The notes beneath the pieces were generated by a model. It ran no database searches, was not told where the DNA came from, and saw nothing but the letters and a program-made list of their open reading frames with translations. This document shows positions 1-8,857 of a stretch of DNA of 64,000 nucleotides, piece by piece; position 1 is the first letter of the stretch; each line of letters begins with the position of its first letter. The position numbers and the translations under genes were made by a program. This stretch comes from Ornithinimicrobium sufpigmenti (GTDB lineage Bacteria; Actinomycetota; Actinomycetes; Actinomycetales; Dermatophilaceae). The stretch is from contig NZ_CP036403.1 of NCBI RefSeq assembly GCF_004322775.1, positions 3,038,001 to 3,102,000 of the forward strand. Reading direction: 5' to 3'.

Positions 1-49
1 CGACCGCCTCGCCGCCGCGGGGTGACCCCGCCGTCTGCGACGGGCCCCT

Positions 50-796
50 CTACGGCTGGGGGCTGAGATCTGTGGCGGCCGGGTCGAGTGCCGTCGCGAC
101 TCCTCTGCCGCGCCGGGCCCGGACGTCGCTCGGACGCAGGGTCAGGGCGAGGTGGCGGCCCAGGATGCCGAAGGCGAACATGACCGGCAGCAGCAGGTTG
201 CCCATCGAGGTGAGCTGGGCGATCACCACGTCCAGCGGGATCGTCGCGGCCAGCAGCACCGGAGCCAGGACGGGACGGACCCGCTTGAGCAGCAGCGTGA
301 TGCCCAGGGCGGTGGCGCCCAGCAGGATGAGCGGCAGCCCGGCGAGCGCGAAGAAGAAGGAGAACGAGAAGATGCGGGCCTCGATCCCCTGACCGTCGAT
401 GGTGCCGGTCCACTGGGTCCAGTACTCGAGGAAGACACCGACGCAGCCGATGACGGCGCCAGTGAGGAACACCCGCCACGCCCACTTCTCGGCGCCGACC
501 GGCTGCCGCCTGCGGTGCACGACGAAGGCGCACAGGGTGAACGCGACGAACACGGGGAACCAGATCTTGCCGTAGGTCACGTAGACCACGTTCGGGTCGG
601 CCCAGGTCAGCAGCGGCGACAGCAGGTCGCTCGCCGGCTCGGACCACGCCGCGGTCAGCGGCAGCTCCAGGTCCTCCCGGCCATCCACCGTGGCGTGGCG
701 GGAGAGCGCGTGCAGCTGCCCCACCACGAGGCCGACCCAGGCCATGACCCAGGCGAAGCGGCCGATCCGCCGCTGGCTCCTCTGCGACTCGAACAT
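50..796 (-). CDS. Integral membrane protein of unknown function
   Basis: This 248-residue protein has about six hydrophobic segments: one close to the N terminus (after a basic MFESQRSQRR start), one near residue 75, and four more in the C-terminal half. A basic, soluble tail rich in Arg ends it. I chose the ATG at 796 because a GGGAGGG ribosome site sits just upstream; the open frame runs further 5' but that extension would cross the divergent promoter region shared with the hydrolase gene starting at 971. I see no catalytic motif and do not recognise the family. It is probably a cytoplasmic membrane protein; the divergent neighbour gives no clear functional hint. Confidence 0.7.
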   Translation of the reverse strand: MFESQRSQRRIGRFAWVMAWVGLVVGQLHALSRHATVDGREDLELPLTAAWSEPASDLLSPLLTWADPNVVYVTYGKIWFPVFVAFTLCAFVVHRRRQPVGAEKWAWRVFLTGAVIGCVGVFLEYWTQWTGTIDGQGIEARIFSFSFFFALAGLPLILLGATALGITLLLKRVRPVLAPVLLAATIPLDVVIAQLTSMGNLLLPVMFAFGILGRHLALTLRPSDVRARRGRGVATALDPAATDLSPQP

Positions 797-970
797 GATG
801 CCCTCCCTCACGGGTGGCGGGCGGCTCGAGCGTCGCCCGGTAAAAGAAGTGTCCTCCTCGGCGAGACCTCGGCACAAGGGATGCCTCGCGAAGATGCGGG
901 CTCCAGGATCTTCCGTCCAATAGGCCGCGCGTGCCACCATGGACACACCGTTTCGATCACGGGAGCAGCC

Positions 971-2461
971 ATGCACGAGGGCGCGTCGCAGAGGTCCCGA
1001 GAGGCTACGCGGGTCCGGACCGCGGTCGTGATCGTGCACGGCATGGGGGAGCAGTTGCCGCTCGAGACACTCAAGCGCTTCGTCATGACGGCCCTGCCGA
1101 AGATCGACGGCGAACGCCGCTACTTCTCCCGGCCTGAGAAGGTCACCGAGTCGTACGAGGCGAGGCGTTTCCTGGCGTACCGGCAGCCGCCGGGGCCCGG
1201 AGATCCCGTCCATGGCCAGGTCGAGTTCTTCGAGTACCACTGGTCCTACAAGATGACCGACAACCGGCTCAGGGACCTTCTACCGACCTTTCGTCGCCTG
1301 ATGCTCCGCGGGCCGCGGACGGTGCCTTACGGACTGCTCGTCGTGTGGGTCATCGCCTGGCTCGTGCTGCTCGCCCTCGCGGCACTCCTCCTCTGGCTGC
1401 TGGTGCGCGGATCCGTCGACGGGTTCACGCTGGAGGCCATCCTTCTCGCCGTCGGGAGCCCAGTTCTGGTCGCGGCCGTCGTCGTCTGGCTCCTCAAGTT
1501 CGTCAGCTCGGTCGTGACCAGCTCGTTCGTCGACGTGGTGCGCTACCTCGACACATCGCCGCGCTCCTACGCAGTGCGCCGTGACATCCGGGAAGGGATG
1601 GTGGACCTGCTGCGCGGCATCCACGACCGCGGCCGTTACACCAGGCTCGTCGTCGTCGCCCACAGTCTGGGGAGCTACATCGCCTACGACGGCCTGACAG
1701 CCCTGTGGCACGAGATGAACGACCTGCACGGCGGCCCGCTGCGGGACTCGGGTCCCCCGCCCCATCTGGAGGGGCTGTCGGCCCTGCAGAAGGCCGCCCG
1801 AGCGCTCGCGGACCACCCTGCGGACATCACCGACCTGACGCCGGAGCAGTGGGCCGAGCTGCACCAGTACCGGGCCCGGCAGTTCGCGCTGTGGAAGTCG
1901 TGCCGCAAGCAGGGAAACCCGTGGCTCGTGACCGACTTCATCTCGCTGGGCAGCCCGATGTACTTCGCCGATCTGCTGCTGACGAAGAACCGACGCGACT
2001 TCGACCGCCTGGTCAAGAACTCCGAGCTGCCGCAGTGCCCGCCCAGGTCCGGGTCGCAGATGGTCGAGGGAGACGACAAGTCCGTGGGACGTGCATACGC
2101 ATACGACAACCGGGGTCGGCAGGTCCTGAGGTCCGGGATGCTCTTTGCGGTCGTGCGCTGGACCAACCTCTACTTCCCTCCGGAGAGGCACTGGTTTGGC
2201 GACTGGTTCGGCGGGCGGCTCCGCCCTCTGTTCGGCACCGGCATTCTCGACGAGGCACTTCTGGGCAACCTGCCTGGGCGGCGTAGACCGGGCCTGGCGC
2301 ACGGACGGTATTTCAGCTATCCAGACGACCACAGCGAGGCGAGCGTGACGACGAGACTGCAGAGGCACCTGGACCTCAATATTGATGCCGAGCTGGCGGA
2401 CGTCGTCGACGTGCCTGAGCCGCTCGCTGCTACCCGCAGCGGGGCGGGGGCGACGACATGA
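971..2461 (+). CDS. Membrane-anchored alpha/beta hydrolase
   Basis: A 496-residue protein with an alpha/beta-hydrolase layout. An early HGMGEQ loop near residue 23 could form the oxyanion hole. Two long hydrophobic helices follow at about 118-147 and 155-176, and then a nucleophile elbow VVVAHSLGS with Ser232. It is likely a membrane-bound lipase or esterase facing the cytoplasm, but the substrate is unknown. The ATG at 971 is preferred over the much longer open frame because upstream codons lie under the divergent gene and translate as low-complexity sequence. The gene overlaps the next by ATGA (2458-2461), so the two are translationally coupled and probably act together. Confidence 0.75.
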   Translation: MHEGASQRSREATRVRTAVVIVHGMGEQLPLETLKRFVMTALPKIDGERRYFSRPEKVTESYEARRFLAYRQPPGPGDPVHGQVEFFEYHWSYKMTDNRLRDLLPTFRRLMLRGPRTVPYGLLVVWVIAWLVLLALAALLLWLLVRGSVDGFTLEAILLAVGSPVLVAAVVVWLLKFVSSVVTSSFVDVVRYLDTSPRSYAVRRDIREGMVDLLRGIHDRGRYTRLVVVAHSLGSYIAYDGLTALWHEMNDLHGGPLRDSGPPPHLEGLSALQKAARALADHPADITDLTPEQWAELHQYRARQFALWKSCRKQGNPWLVTDFISLGSPMYFADLLLTKNRRDFDRLVKNSELPQCPPRSGSQMVEGDDKSVGRAYAYDNRGRQVLRSGMLFAVVRWTNLYFPPERHWFGDWFGGRLRPLFGTGILDEALLGNLPGRRRPGLAHGRYFSYPDDHSEASVTTRLQRHLDLNIDAELADVVDVPEPLAATRSGAGATT

Positions 2462-3774
2462 TCTCCCACACCGCACGCCAGTGGGCCGTCGGCCACGGCG
2501 GCTTCTGCACCGCCGAGATCCGTTCGGGGTATGACGCCGGCCTCCGCCCGATCCGGTACGTCTACGACTGCGGCGCCATGCGTCCTAGACATCTCTACCA
2601 GGCGATCCCGGCCTACCTCGCCGAGGTCGCAGCCGACTCTGGGGCCATCGACCTGGTCGTCCTTTCCCACATCGACCTGGACCACGTGAACGGGCTCAAG
2701 CGCCTGCTGACCGACTCCCAGGTCCGCGTCGACAGGGTCATGCTGCCGTACCTCTCACCCGCGGAGCGCCTGCTCGCGATCGCCCGGTCCGTGGCGGCGA
2801 TCGAAGGTGAGGACGGGATGGACCCCGACGATCCGGACGATGACCACGACGGTGGAGCGTTGGCGCCGGACGGTTTCGAGCTTCACCTGATGCTCGACCC
2901 GACCACGGCTCTGCGGGGTCTCGATCCCGACGTGCAGGTGATCTTCGTGCACGGGAGCGAGGGGGACGACGATGCGGGCCTCGGCCCCGATCCCGCTCCG
3001 GTCGAGGACTTCAGGGTGCTCCTGCGCCCGCCGGAGGAGCCAGGTGACCTCGGGATGATCGCCGTCGGCCCAGGATGGGCCAAGCACGACCCGGAGACCG
3101 GTGAGAGCCACATGTCCGATCGCATCGCCGTGCGGGTGCACGAATCGACGAAGTTCACGATGTGGCTGCTCGCCCCCTACGTCTCGGCACGTCGGCGCGA
3201 CCGCGTAGCCGCCTTCATGGCGGCTGCGGCAGCGACGTTCGATCTGTCCGAGCACGAGCTGAGGAACCAGCTGTCGGAGCCTGGCACGGCATACACGCTC
3301 GTAGTCCAGCACCGTGGTCGGCTACGCGACCTGTACAAGCAGTTCGGGGGCACGAACGCGAGCTCCATGTGCCTGTACTCCGGCCCGTTGGCGAGTGGAG
3401 GCCCGGCCTCCTCGGAGATCCTCGACGGGGACGGGATCAGCCTGACTCACTCGGACCGGGCCGGGACGCTGCTCACCGGCGACGCGGAGCTGAAGCGTCA
3501 GGACGACGTCGACGCGCTGGTCGCGCACTATGCACCGCTCGTCCCTCTCATGGACGTCGTCCACCTGCCCCACCACGGCTCGTGGCACAACATATCCGCT
3601 CAGCTGCTGGAGACTCTGCCCAACCTCCGCTTGGCGATCGGCATGACGAACCCCACCAGCCCGCATCATCCGGGGCCGGAGACGATGCACGCCGTGGCGG
3701 CACGAGGCGTGAAGGCGCACCTCGTGACGAACGAGCCGGCGTCAGCCCTCGTAACATTGGCCACCGCGACGTAG
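2458..3774 (+). CDS. ComEC-like metallo-beta-lactamase-fold hydrolase
   Basis: A 438-residue metallo-beta-lactamase-fold protein. The metal motif SHIDLDHVNG gives His71, Asp73, Asp75 and His76, and a late HLPHHGSWHN segment matches the second metal-binding His of the ComEC/Rec2-type branch. There are no membrane helices, so this is a free-standing soluble domain and not a DNA-uptake channel. In this branch the domain is usually a nuclease or phosphodiesterase, and free-standing versions occur as effectors in bacterial conflict loci; that role here is inference. Its start overlaps the membrane hydrolase stop by 4 nt. An acidic Asp-rich insert lies near residues 120-130. Confidence 0.78.
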   Translation: MISHTARQWAVGHGGFCTAEIRSGYDAGLRPIRYVYDCGAMRPRHLYQAIPAYLAEVAADSGAIDLVVLSHIDLDHVNGLKRLLTDSQVRVDRVMLPYLSPAERLLAIARSVAAIEGEDGMDPDDPDDDHDGGALAPDGFELHLMLDPTTALRGLDPDVQVIFVHGSEGDDDAGLGPDPAPVEDFRVLLRPPEEPGDLGMIAVGPGWAKHDPETGESHMSDRIAVRVHESTKFTMWLLAPYVSARRRDRVAAFMAAAAATFDLSEHELRNQLSEPGTAYTLVVQHRGRLRDLYKQFGGTNASSMCLYSGPLASGGPASSEILDGDGISLTHSDRAGTLLTGDAELKRQDDVDALVAHYAPLVPLMDVVHLPHHGSWHNISAQLLETLPNLRLAIGMTNPTSPHHPGPETMHAVAARGVKAHLVTNEPASALVTLATAT

Positions 3775-3803
3775 CTCGAGCTCCGGGTGCACGACTCCCG
3801 CCC

Positions 3804-3824
3804 GGAAGGCCGGCATTGCCTTCC
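3804..3824 (+). terminator. Possible hairpin terminator after the MBL gene
   Basis: A perfect 7-bp inverted repeat (GGAAGGC / GCCTTCC) with a 7-nt loop lies 30 nt after the MBL stop codon. No U-tract follows, as is common in high-GC actinobacteria. It separates this operon from the convergent amidohydrolase gene. The call rests on the stem and its position only. Confidence 0.35.
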
Positions 3825-3903
3825 TGATGAGCCACGACCGGTATGAGGCGAGCCGGGAACGGCAGGTTGGGCTGGCCACCGCCGCGGACTGAAGGCCGTG
3901 TCC

Positions 3904-5142
3904 TCAGCCTCGGCTACTAACGCGCTCCCCGCCCATCCAGACCTCCCGGACCCGCTCCCCCAGCCCGGTCCAGTCGTCATACGCGCCGTCGATGACCACC
4001 ACGTCGGCGACCTTGCCCTCCTCCAGCGTCCCGTGGAGGTGCTCGACCCCGAGCAGCTCGGCGGCGACGCCGGAGGCGGCCGCCCAGACCTGGGCGGGCG
4101 GCATACCGAGGGCGGCGAGGTGGCCGAGCTCCTCGAGGTTGGTGCCGTGCACGCCGACCCCGCAGTCGGTGCCCATCGCGACCTTCACGCCGGCCTCGAT
4201 CGCCCGACGCACCGACGCGTCGTGCACGGCAGCGACCGTGCGGGCCTTGGCGACGACGGCGTCCGACATCGGGGCGCCCGCGTCGGCCTGGGCCAGCACC
4301 GCCCGCGGAGCGCTGAGGGTGGGGACCAGCCAGGTGCCGTGCTGGAGCATGAGCTCGATCGCCTCGTCGTCGAGGTAGACCCCGTGCTCGATCGAGCGGA
4401 CCCCGTTGCGGATCGCGGTCTTGATCCCGTCGGTGGCGATCGCGTGCGCCATCACGTTGAGCCCCGCGGCGGAGGCCTCGCGCACCAGCTCGGCGACCTC
4501 GTCGTCCCGCAGGTGCCCGTGGCTGGGGTTGGACCGGGGCGACAGGACGCCCCCGCTCGTGGCCACCTTGATGACGTCCGCACCGGCCCGGACCAGCTGG
4601 CGCACCTTGCGCCGCATCTCCATGGGCCCGTCGACGACCGCCGACGGCATACCGGGATGCTCGGCCAGCAGGCCGACGTGGACGCCGCAGACGTGCCAGT
4701 CGTCGCCGTGCCCGCCGGTCTGGCTGAGCATCTGGATCGCGATCTGCATCCGCGGCCCGAGCACGTGCCCGCGCCGCACCGCCTCGGCCAGCCCCAGGTC
4801 GGCGCCGCCGGCGTCGCGCACGTAGGTGATGCCGGTCGCGACCGTGCGCCGCATCCGGTCGATGGCCTCGTAGAACGGCAGCGAGAACGGCGTCTGCAGG
4901 ATCTGCACCATCGTCGGCTGCTCGAAGAGGAAGTGCACGTGGCAGTCGAAGAGCCCGGGGGTGACGAACGCGCCCGTGCAGTCCACGACCCGTGTGCCGT
5001 CGGCCGCGGGGTCCTCGTCCGGCCCCACGGCGTCCCCGCCGACCACCGCGACCCGGCCGTCCACCACGAGCACGTCACCGCGCGTCGGCTCGGCACCCGT
5101 GCCGTCGACCACGACACCACCACGGAAGAGAACCCGGTCCAT
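3904..5142 (-). CDS. Amidohydrolase (imidazolonepropionase/prolidase-like)
   Basis: This 412-residue protein is a metal-dependent amidohydrolase with a TIM-barrel core. It shows the early DGTG strand, the TPGLFDCHVHF metal motif (HxH), a later AHAIATDGIK His, an EHG motif, the MGTDCG segment carrying the catalytic Asp region, and the typical C-terminal GKVADVVVIDG composite-domain strand. Family members hydrolyse cyclic amides or Xaa-Pro/Xaa-Arg dipeptides; the exact substrate cannot be read here. The ATG at 5142 (MDRVLFRGG) fits the family start; a longer in-frame start adds only nine residues. It appears to be a single-gene transcription unit. Confidence 0.85.
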   Translation of the reverse strand: MDRVLFRGGVVVDGTGAEPTRGDVLVVDGRVAVVGGDAVGPDEDPAADGTRVVDCTGAFVTPGLFDCHVHFLFEQPTMVQILQTPFSLPFYEAIDRMRRTVATGITYVRDAGGADLGLAEAVRRGHVLGPRMQIAIQMLSQTGGHGDDWHVCGVHVGLLAEHPGMPSAVVDGPMEMRRKVRQLVRAGADVIKVATSGGVLSPRSNPSHGHLRDDEVAELVREASAAGLNVMAHAIATDGIKTAIRNGVRSIEHGVYLDDEAIELMLQHGTWLVPTLSAPRAVLAQADAGAPMSDAVVAKARTVAAVHDASVRRAIEAGVKVAMGTDCGVGVHGTNLEELGHLAALGMPPAQVWAAASGVAAELLGVEHLHGTLEEGKVADVVVIDGAYDDWTGLGERVREVWMGGERVSSRG

Positions 5143-5241
5143 GACGGCAGACGCTACTCCCGCCCACACCGGTGCGGGCTGCGGGCCCGACGGTCAGCGC
5201 GGCAGAAGGCCCCGGCCGGGCGGGTGTCGACGGTGGGCGGA

Positions 5242-5598
5242 CTACTCGACGCAGAGGCAGAACGGGTGCCCGGCGGGGTCCAGGAACACCCGGAACGTCT
5301 CGCCGGGCTGGTGCTCGGCCTTGGTCGCGCCGAGCCGCACCACCTCGGTCTCCGCCTCGTCGAGGTCCTCGACCATGACGTCGATGTGCATCTGCTGGGG
5401 CACGCCCTGGTCCGGCCAGGCCGGAGGCGTGTAGCCCTCGACCTTCTGGAAGGAGATGCACTGTCCGTAGGGTGCGCGGATGTCGGCCCACCCGTCGTCG
5501 GGCTCGACCTTCCAGTCGAGCATGGTCCCGTAGAACTCCGCCAGCGCGGTGGGGTCGGGACAGTCGATCACGATGCTGGGCATGCTTGCGATAGCCAT
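5242..5598 (-). CDS. VOC (glyoxalase/dioxygenase-fold) protein
   Basis: A 118-residue single VOC domain of the glyoxalase-like type. It has the beta-alpha-beta-beta-beta start (SIVIDCPDPTALAEFYGTML), a central QMHIDVMVEDLDEAE strand-helix and the terminal FLDPAGHPFCLC strand typical of actinobacterial glyoxalase-like proteins. Such proteins bind a metal or small ligand and include bleomycin-resistance and isomerase relatives; no specific reaction can be assigned. The length is normal for one domain. It follows the amidohydrolase on the same strand, with a 99-nt gap between them. Confidence 0.82.
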   Translation of the reverse strand: MAIASMPSIVIDCPDPTALAEFYGTMLDWKVEPDDGWADIRAPYGQCISFQKVEGYTPPAWPDQGVPQQMHIDVMVEDLDEAETEVVRLGATKAEHQPGETFRVFLDPAGHPFCLCVE

Positions 5599-5653
5599 GG
5601 TCGTGACCGTAGGTGCGAATGCGGACGGTTCGAGTCCTCAGTCACCACCGGAG

Positions 5654-5821
5654 TCAAGCACCACCGGGGTTGAGGCGCTGAGCCTCCGCACGTCCAGACG
5701 GGGCGTCCAGCCGGGCGGGCGCCCCGAGCTGCGCGAGCCGGCCCTCCAGGTGCTCGCGCTCGGAGTCGTTGCGGCACAGGGTGAGCGCCGACGCGTAGGC
5801 GTGCTGCTCTTCGTACCTGCG
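5654..5821 (-). pseudogene. Possible C-terminal remnant of an ECF sigma factor
   Basis: About 55 codons read without a stop. The first half (RYEEQHAYASALTLC followed by NDSEREHLEGRLAQL) looks like the C-terminal end of long ECF-type sigma factors or related TPR-tailed proteins, where a similar 'AL.L..N..ER..L..RLA.L' helix closes the protein. No upstream sigma-2 or sigma-4 domains are present, so if the match is right this is a stub. Confidence is low because the match is short and made from memory of the family pattern. Confidence 0.28.
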
Positions 5822-5954
5822 TCGCGTAAGGGTCAACCCCTCAGCTCGGCGGACGTACCTACTGCTCCCCGAATGACATGCGACCAGCGGCAGAGCCGCG
5901 CGGCCCGTCCGTGGTCGGGCCGGTTTCCAGCGCACGAGGACTCACAGAACCAAT

Positions 5955-6016
5955 GTGCGGGAACGGTGTGTCACATCCGTCGTTCACATAACGGATGTGA
6001 CACACAGTTTCCGCAC
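5955..6016. repeat. Large imperfect palindrome (26-bp arms)
   Basis: Positions 5955-5980 and 5991-6016 form an inverted repeat with 26-bp arms around a 10-nt loop. The inner 15 bp (GTGTGTCACATCCGT) are perfect; the outer part has one mismatch and one G-T pair. It lies in a 664-nt region without an intact gene. It may be a miniature mobile element or REP-like structure, or a bidirectional terminator between the convergent flanks. Lower GC in the loop and arms sets it apart from its surroundings. Confidence 0.75.
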
Positions 6017-6262
6017 CACCGGGCACAGAGCCGCCCGAGCGGTGCGCCCCCGCGGCTCCGCGGGCAGAGGCTGGTTGTCTACCGCTCACCGGCCGAGTCG
6101 TGAGGTCACGCACAGAGGGAGTGCTGCTGGTATGCCCTTCGGCGAACCCGAATGACTGACATGACCGGGAACGGAGTGCGCTGCTTGGTAGTGAGGTGAT
6201 CGACCCCCAGATGGGCTGAGTCGAGACCCGGGCTCAGAGCTGACGAGCGACCCGACGCCGGC

Positions 6263-7456
6263 CTACTCGATGACCGTCCCCGCGAGTGGGCTCATGGCCA
6301 CCGCCAGGTCGAGCAACGCCTCGTCACCGCCTCGCCAGCCGATGAAGGACAGCGACACCGGAGCACTATCGAGCACGCCGACGGGGATGGTGACCTGTGG
6401 GAGACCCGAGATGCTGGCCATGCACACCAGGCGCATACCCCTCACCCGGTAGTTCTCGAGGTCCTTCCCCTCCGCGTCGAGCCGGGGGGCGATCGAGGGT
6501 GTCGTGGGCAGCGCCAGGACCGTGCCGACCGGCGTCAGCTCATCCATGGTGCGCCGCGCCGAGGCCAGCACCTGCTTCGCGTCCGCCGCCTCCTCTGCAG
6601 AGACCTGAGCGGAGACCTCCATCCGTTCCCGGACCCCGGGTCCTAGGGAGGGGGCCGCGGAGGTGATGAAGGGTCCGAAGGTCTGCCAGACCTCGTAGGC
6701 CTGGACGACGCGCATCGCCTCCCGCCAGTCGTCCAGCCGGGCGCCCAGGTCCACCCGGACCGGCTCCGGGACCCTCCCGGCCGCGGCGACGAGGCTGCGT
6801 TCGACGATTCGTGCCACCGCCGGGTCGGCCGTAGCCAGGGCGTCGTCCAGGAGGGCGACGGTCCCGACCTGCGCCCGCACGCCCGGGCCCTGCAGGAGCA
6901 CCGGTCCGGCGTGACGAAGCAGTCCGGCGCTGGCGCTGAACCAGCCTCCCGCGTCGAACGACGGTGCCATCGACATGGCGCCGTCGAAGTCGAAGCGGTC
7001 CTGGGTCACCCTGATGCCGTAAAGCCCGCAGTTCGCAGCCGGCACCCGCACCGACCCGCCGGTGTCGCTACCGATCGCCAGGTCGCACGCCCCCGACGCC
7101 GTGGCAGAGGCGGAGCCGCTGGACGACCCACCCGGCACCCGGTCGGGGGTGCGCGGGTTGAGCGGCGTCCCGTAGTGGGCGTTCTTGCCCACCGTGGAGT
7201 AGAAGAACTCGTCGCACACGGTCTTCCCGACGATGCTGGCTCCCGCGTCCAGCAGGCGGCGCACCACCCCGGAGTGCTCCTCGGCCGGCGGATGCGCCTC
7301 CAACCAGGCGGGGCTCCCCCCACCGGTCCGGGTGCCGGCGACGTCGAACATGTCCTTGACCGCGACGGTGAACCCGGACAGCGGCCCGGTCGAGGAGCCG
7401 GCGAGCGGCGCCGGGAGGTCGTGCGGCACGAACGGCGAGCTGAAGGGCTGGGACAA
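6263..7456 (-). CDS. Amidase-signature-family amidohydrolase
   Basis: A 397-residue amidase-signature enzyme. The Ser-cisSer-Lys triad is visible: Lys34 in AVKDMFDVAG, the cis-Ser in GGSSSGSA (Ser111/112), and the nucleophile Ser135 in GSDTGGSVR. The enzyme hydrolyses a carboxamide to acid plus ammonia; the substrate is unknown. It is the last gene of the TauABC-FAH-GntR-RraA operon, so it may deaminate a pathway intermediate or the imported compound. The start is TTG at 7456, chosen because AAGGAG lies 8 nt upstream. A hairpin (7483-7509) lies between it and the preceding gene. Confidence 0.88.
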   Translation of the reverse strand: MSQPFSSPFVPHDLPAPLAGSSTGPLSGFTVAVKDMFDVAGTRTGGGSPAWLEAHPPAEEHSGVVRRLLDAGASIVGKTVCDEFFYSTVGKNAHYGTPLNPRTPDRVPGGSSSGSASATASGACDLAIGSDTGGSVRVPAANCGLYGIRVTQDRFDFDGAMSMAPSFDAGGWFSASAGLLRHAGPVLLQGPGVRAQVGTVALLDDALATADPAVARIVERSLVAAAGRVPEPVRVDLGARLDDWREAMRVVQAYEVWQTFGPFITSAAPSLGPGVRERMEVSAQVSAEEAADAKQVLASARRTMDELTPVGTVLALPTTPSIAPRLDAEGKDLENYRVRGMRLVCMASISGLPQVTIPVGVLDSAPVSLSFIGWRGGDEALLDLAVAMSPLAGTVIE

Positions 7457-7482
7457 CGGGACAACTCCTTGTGAAGAAGGAT

Positions 7483-7509
7483 CGACGGCCGGAACGGCCC
7501 CAGCCGTCG
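7483..7509 (-). promoter_or_regulatory. Intergenic hairpin between the rraA-like and amidase genes
   Basis: CGACGGC and GCCGTCG form a perfect 7-bp stem with a 13-nt loop in the 58-nt gap between the RraA-like stop and the amidase ribosome site. It could be a partial terminator or an RNA-stability element lowering amidase expression within the operon. No poly-U follows. Confidence 0.3.
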
Positions 7510-7514
7510 GCGGA

Positions 7515-8120
7515 TCAGAGCAACCGGGTCAGGGCCTCCAGGCGCGTGCCCTGGCGGAGCTCGTCCAGCCAGTCACTCTCCTTGCGCTCCTTGGCCACCG
7601 CGCGCTCCCTGACGTGGGTCCAGTCCGCGGCCGGCACGCAGACGACGCCGTCACTATCGGCCAGGACGACGTCCCCGGTCCTGACGACGGAGCCGGACAT
7701 CTCGACCGACCCGCCGACCTCGCCCGGCTCGTGCTTGGTCGTCCCTCGGGGGACGATCTCCGCGCTCCATACCGGGAAGCCGAGCTCGACGAGCGCGTCG
7801 TGGTCGCGGACCCCGGAGTCGGTCACCAGCCCGCGCACGCCCCGGGCGAGCAGCGCCGTGCAGATGACCTCGCCCGCGAGACCGACCGGTGGGCCCGGGC
7901 ACGAGACCACCAGCACGTCACCCGGCCCGGCCGCCGCGACCGCTCGGTGCAGGGCGAGGTTGTCTCCGGCACCGGTCCGGACAGTCAGGGCCCGTCCGAT
8001 CGTGGACCGACCGGCCCGTCGCGAGATGCCTGACCCGAGGAAGACGCAGCTCTCGCCGACGTCGAGCGCGGCCGCCGTGGGGACGAGCTCGGTGAGCGGC
8101 AGGGCCGGCGAGGAGGTCAT
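7515..8120 (-). CDS. RraA-family (HMG/CHA aldolase-like) protein
   Basis: A 201-residue protein with the RraA/DlpA swivelling fold. Visible marks are GRALTVRT, the GDVLVV strand, the GVRGLVTDSGVRD motif (the D..RD residues bind metal in 4-hydroxy-4-methyl-2-oxoglutarate aldolases) and GDVVLADSDGVVCVP near the end. In catabolic operons this family usually acts as a class II pyruvate aldolase or oxaloacetate decarboxylase and not as an RNase E inhibitor. The ATG at 8120 overlaps the GntR stop as ATGA. Context with an FAH-family enzyme supports a role in carboxylate breakdown. Confidence 0.82.
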   Translation of the reverse strand: MTSSPALPLTELVPTAAALDVGESCVFLGSGISRRAGRSTIGRALTVRTGAGDNLALHRAVAAAGPGDVLVVSCPGPPVGLAGEVICTALLARGVRGLVTDSGVRDHDALVELGFPVWSAEIVPRGTTKHEPGEVGGSVEMSGSVVRTGDVVLADSDGVVCVPAADWTHVRERAVAKERKESDWLDELRQGTRLEALTRLL

Positions 8121-8818
8121 CGGTGCCTCTCCAGGGCCAGGTTGATCATCTCGGGCCGCTCCGGTCCTCCGTAGTAGTCGAACACCGTCAGTGCCGTGGT
8201 GGACAGGTGCCGGATGAGCACGGACGCGCAGAGGGACGTGTCCCGCGCGAACGCGGCCGCGACCAGGTCCTCGTGGTCGCAGATCGTCTGCTGCCGACGG
8301 TCCACGACACCTTCCACGAGGAACACCCGCCGGTAGCGCTCGGCGTGGTCCCACAGCTCGCTGATCGTGCGGAACAGCCGTGGTCCGACCCGCTTGACGA
8401 TGCCCAGGTGCAGGGCACGGTGGTGCTCGTGGAAGACCTCCATGTCGTTGGCCCGCAGTGCGGCGCTGCTCGCCTCGAGCGCGTCCTTGACCTCGGCCAG
8501 GTCGTCGCGGGTCAGCTGGGGCACGGACACGTGCACGGCCAGCGGCTCCAGCAGGAGCCGCTGGCCGTACACCTCGTCCAGATCCCGCAGCGTCAGCTCC
8601 GACACGCGGACCCGCCGGTTGGACTCGGCGGTGAGCAGCCCCTCGGCCTCCAGCCGGCGAACGGCCTCGCGCAGCGGCGTCCGGCTGATGTTCATCTCGG
8701 CCGCGAGCTGCACCTGCGACATGACCTGCCCGGCGACCACCTCGCCGGTGAGGATGGCGGTCCGCAGCTCCTGGTAGGCCAGGTCGGCGGAGGTGTTGGG
8801 CGGGCTGTCTATCGTCAC
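8117..8818 (-). CDS. GntR-family transcriptional regulator, FadR/FCD type
   Basis: A 233-residue regulator. The N-terminal winged helix (about residues 10-75) contains the GntR recognition segment ISRTPLREAVRRLEAEGLL. The C-terminal all-helical FCD effector domain includes LEPLAVH and HHRALHLGI, with the Asp/His set expected for a metal-dependent carboxylate sensor. GTG at 8818 is the start. The gene sits inside the operon it probably controls, overlapping the RraA-like gene by 4 nt. Likely targets are the three TGTATACA-like sites at 12458-12508 upstream of the binding-protein gene. Confidence 0.9.
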   Translation of the reverse strand: MTIDSPPNTSADLAYQELRTAILTGEVVAGQVMSQVQLAAEMNISRTPLREAVRRLEAEGLLTAESNRRVRVSELTLRDLDEVYGQRLLLEPLAVHVSVPQLTRDDLAEVKDALEASSAALRANDMEVFHEHHRALHLGIVKRVGPRLFRTISELWDHAERYRRVFLVEGVVDRRQQTICDHEDLVAAAFARDTSLCASVLIRHLSTTALTVFDYYGGPERPEMINLALERHR

Positions 8819-8857
8819 GTCGGGCTCTCTAGCGTGCGGGGGTCCGGATCGGCGGCG

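Noticed and set aside
152..970. Long upstream extension of the hydrolase frame
   Set aside because: It would cross the divergent membrane gene, translates as low-complexity sequence, and a conserved start is visible at 971.
3898..5673. A 591-codon plus-strand frame
   Set aside because: It is antisense to the amidohydrolase and VOC genes; composition is Asp/His/Arg-rich shadow sequence.
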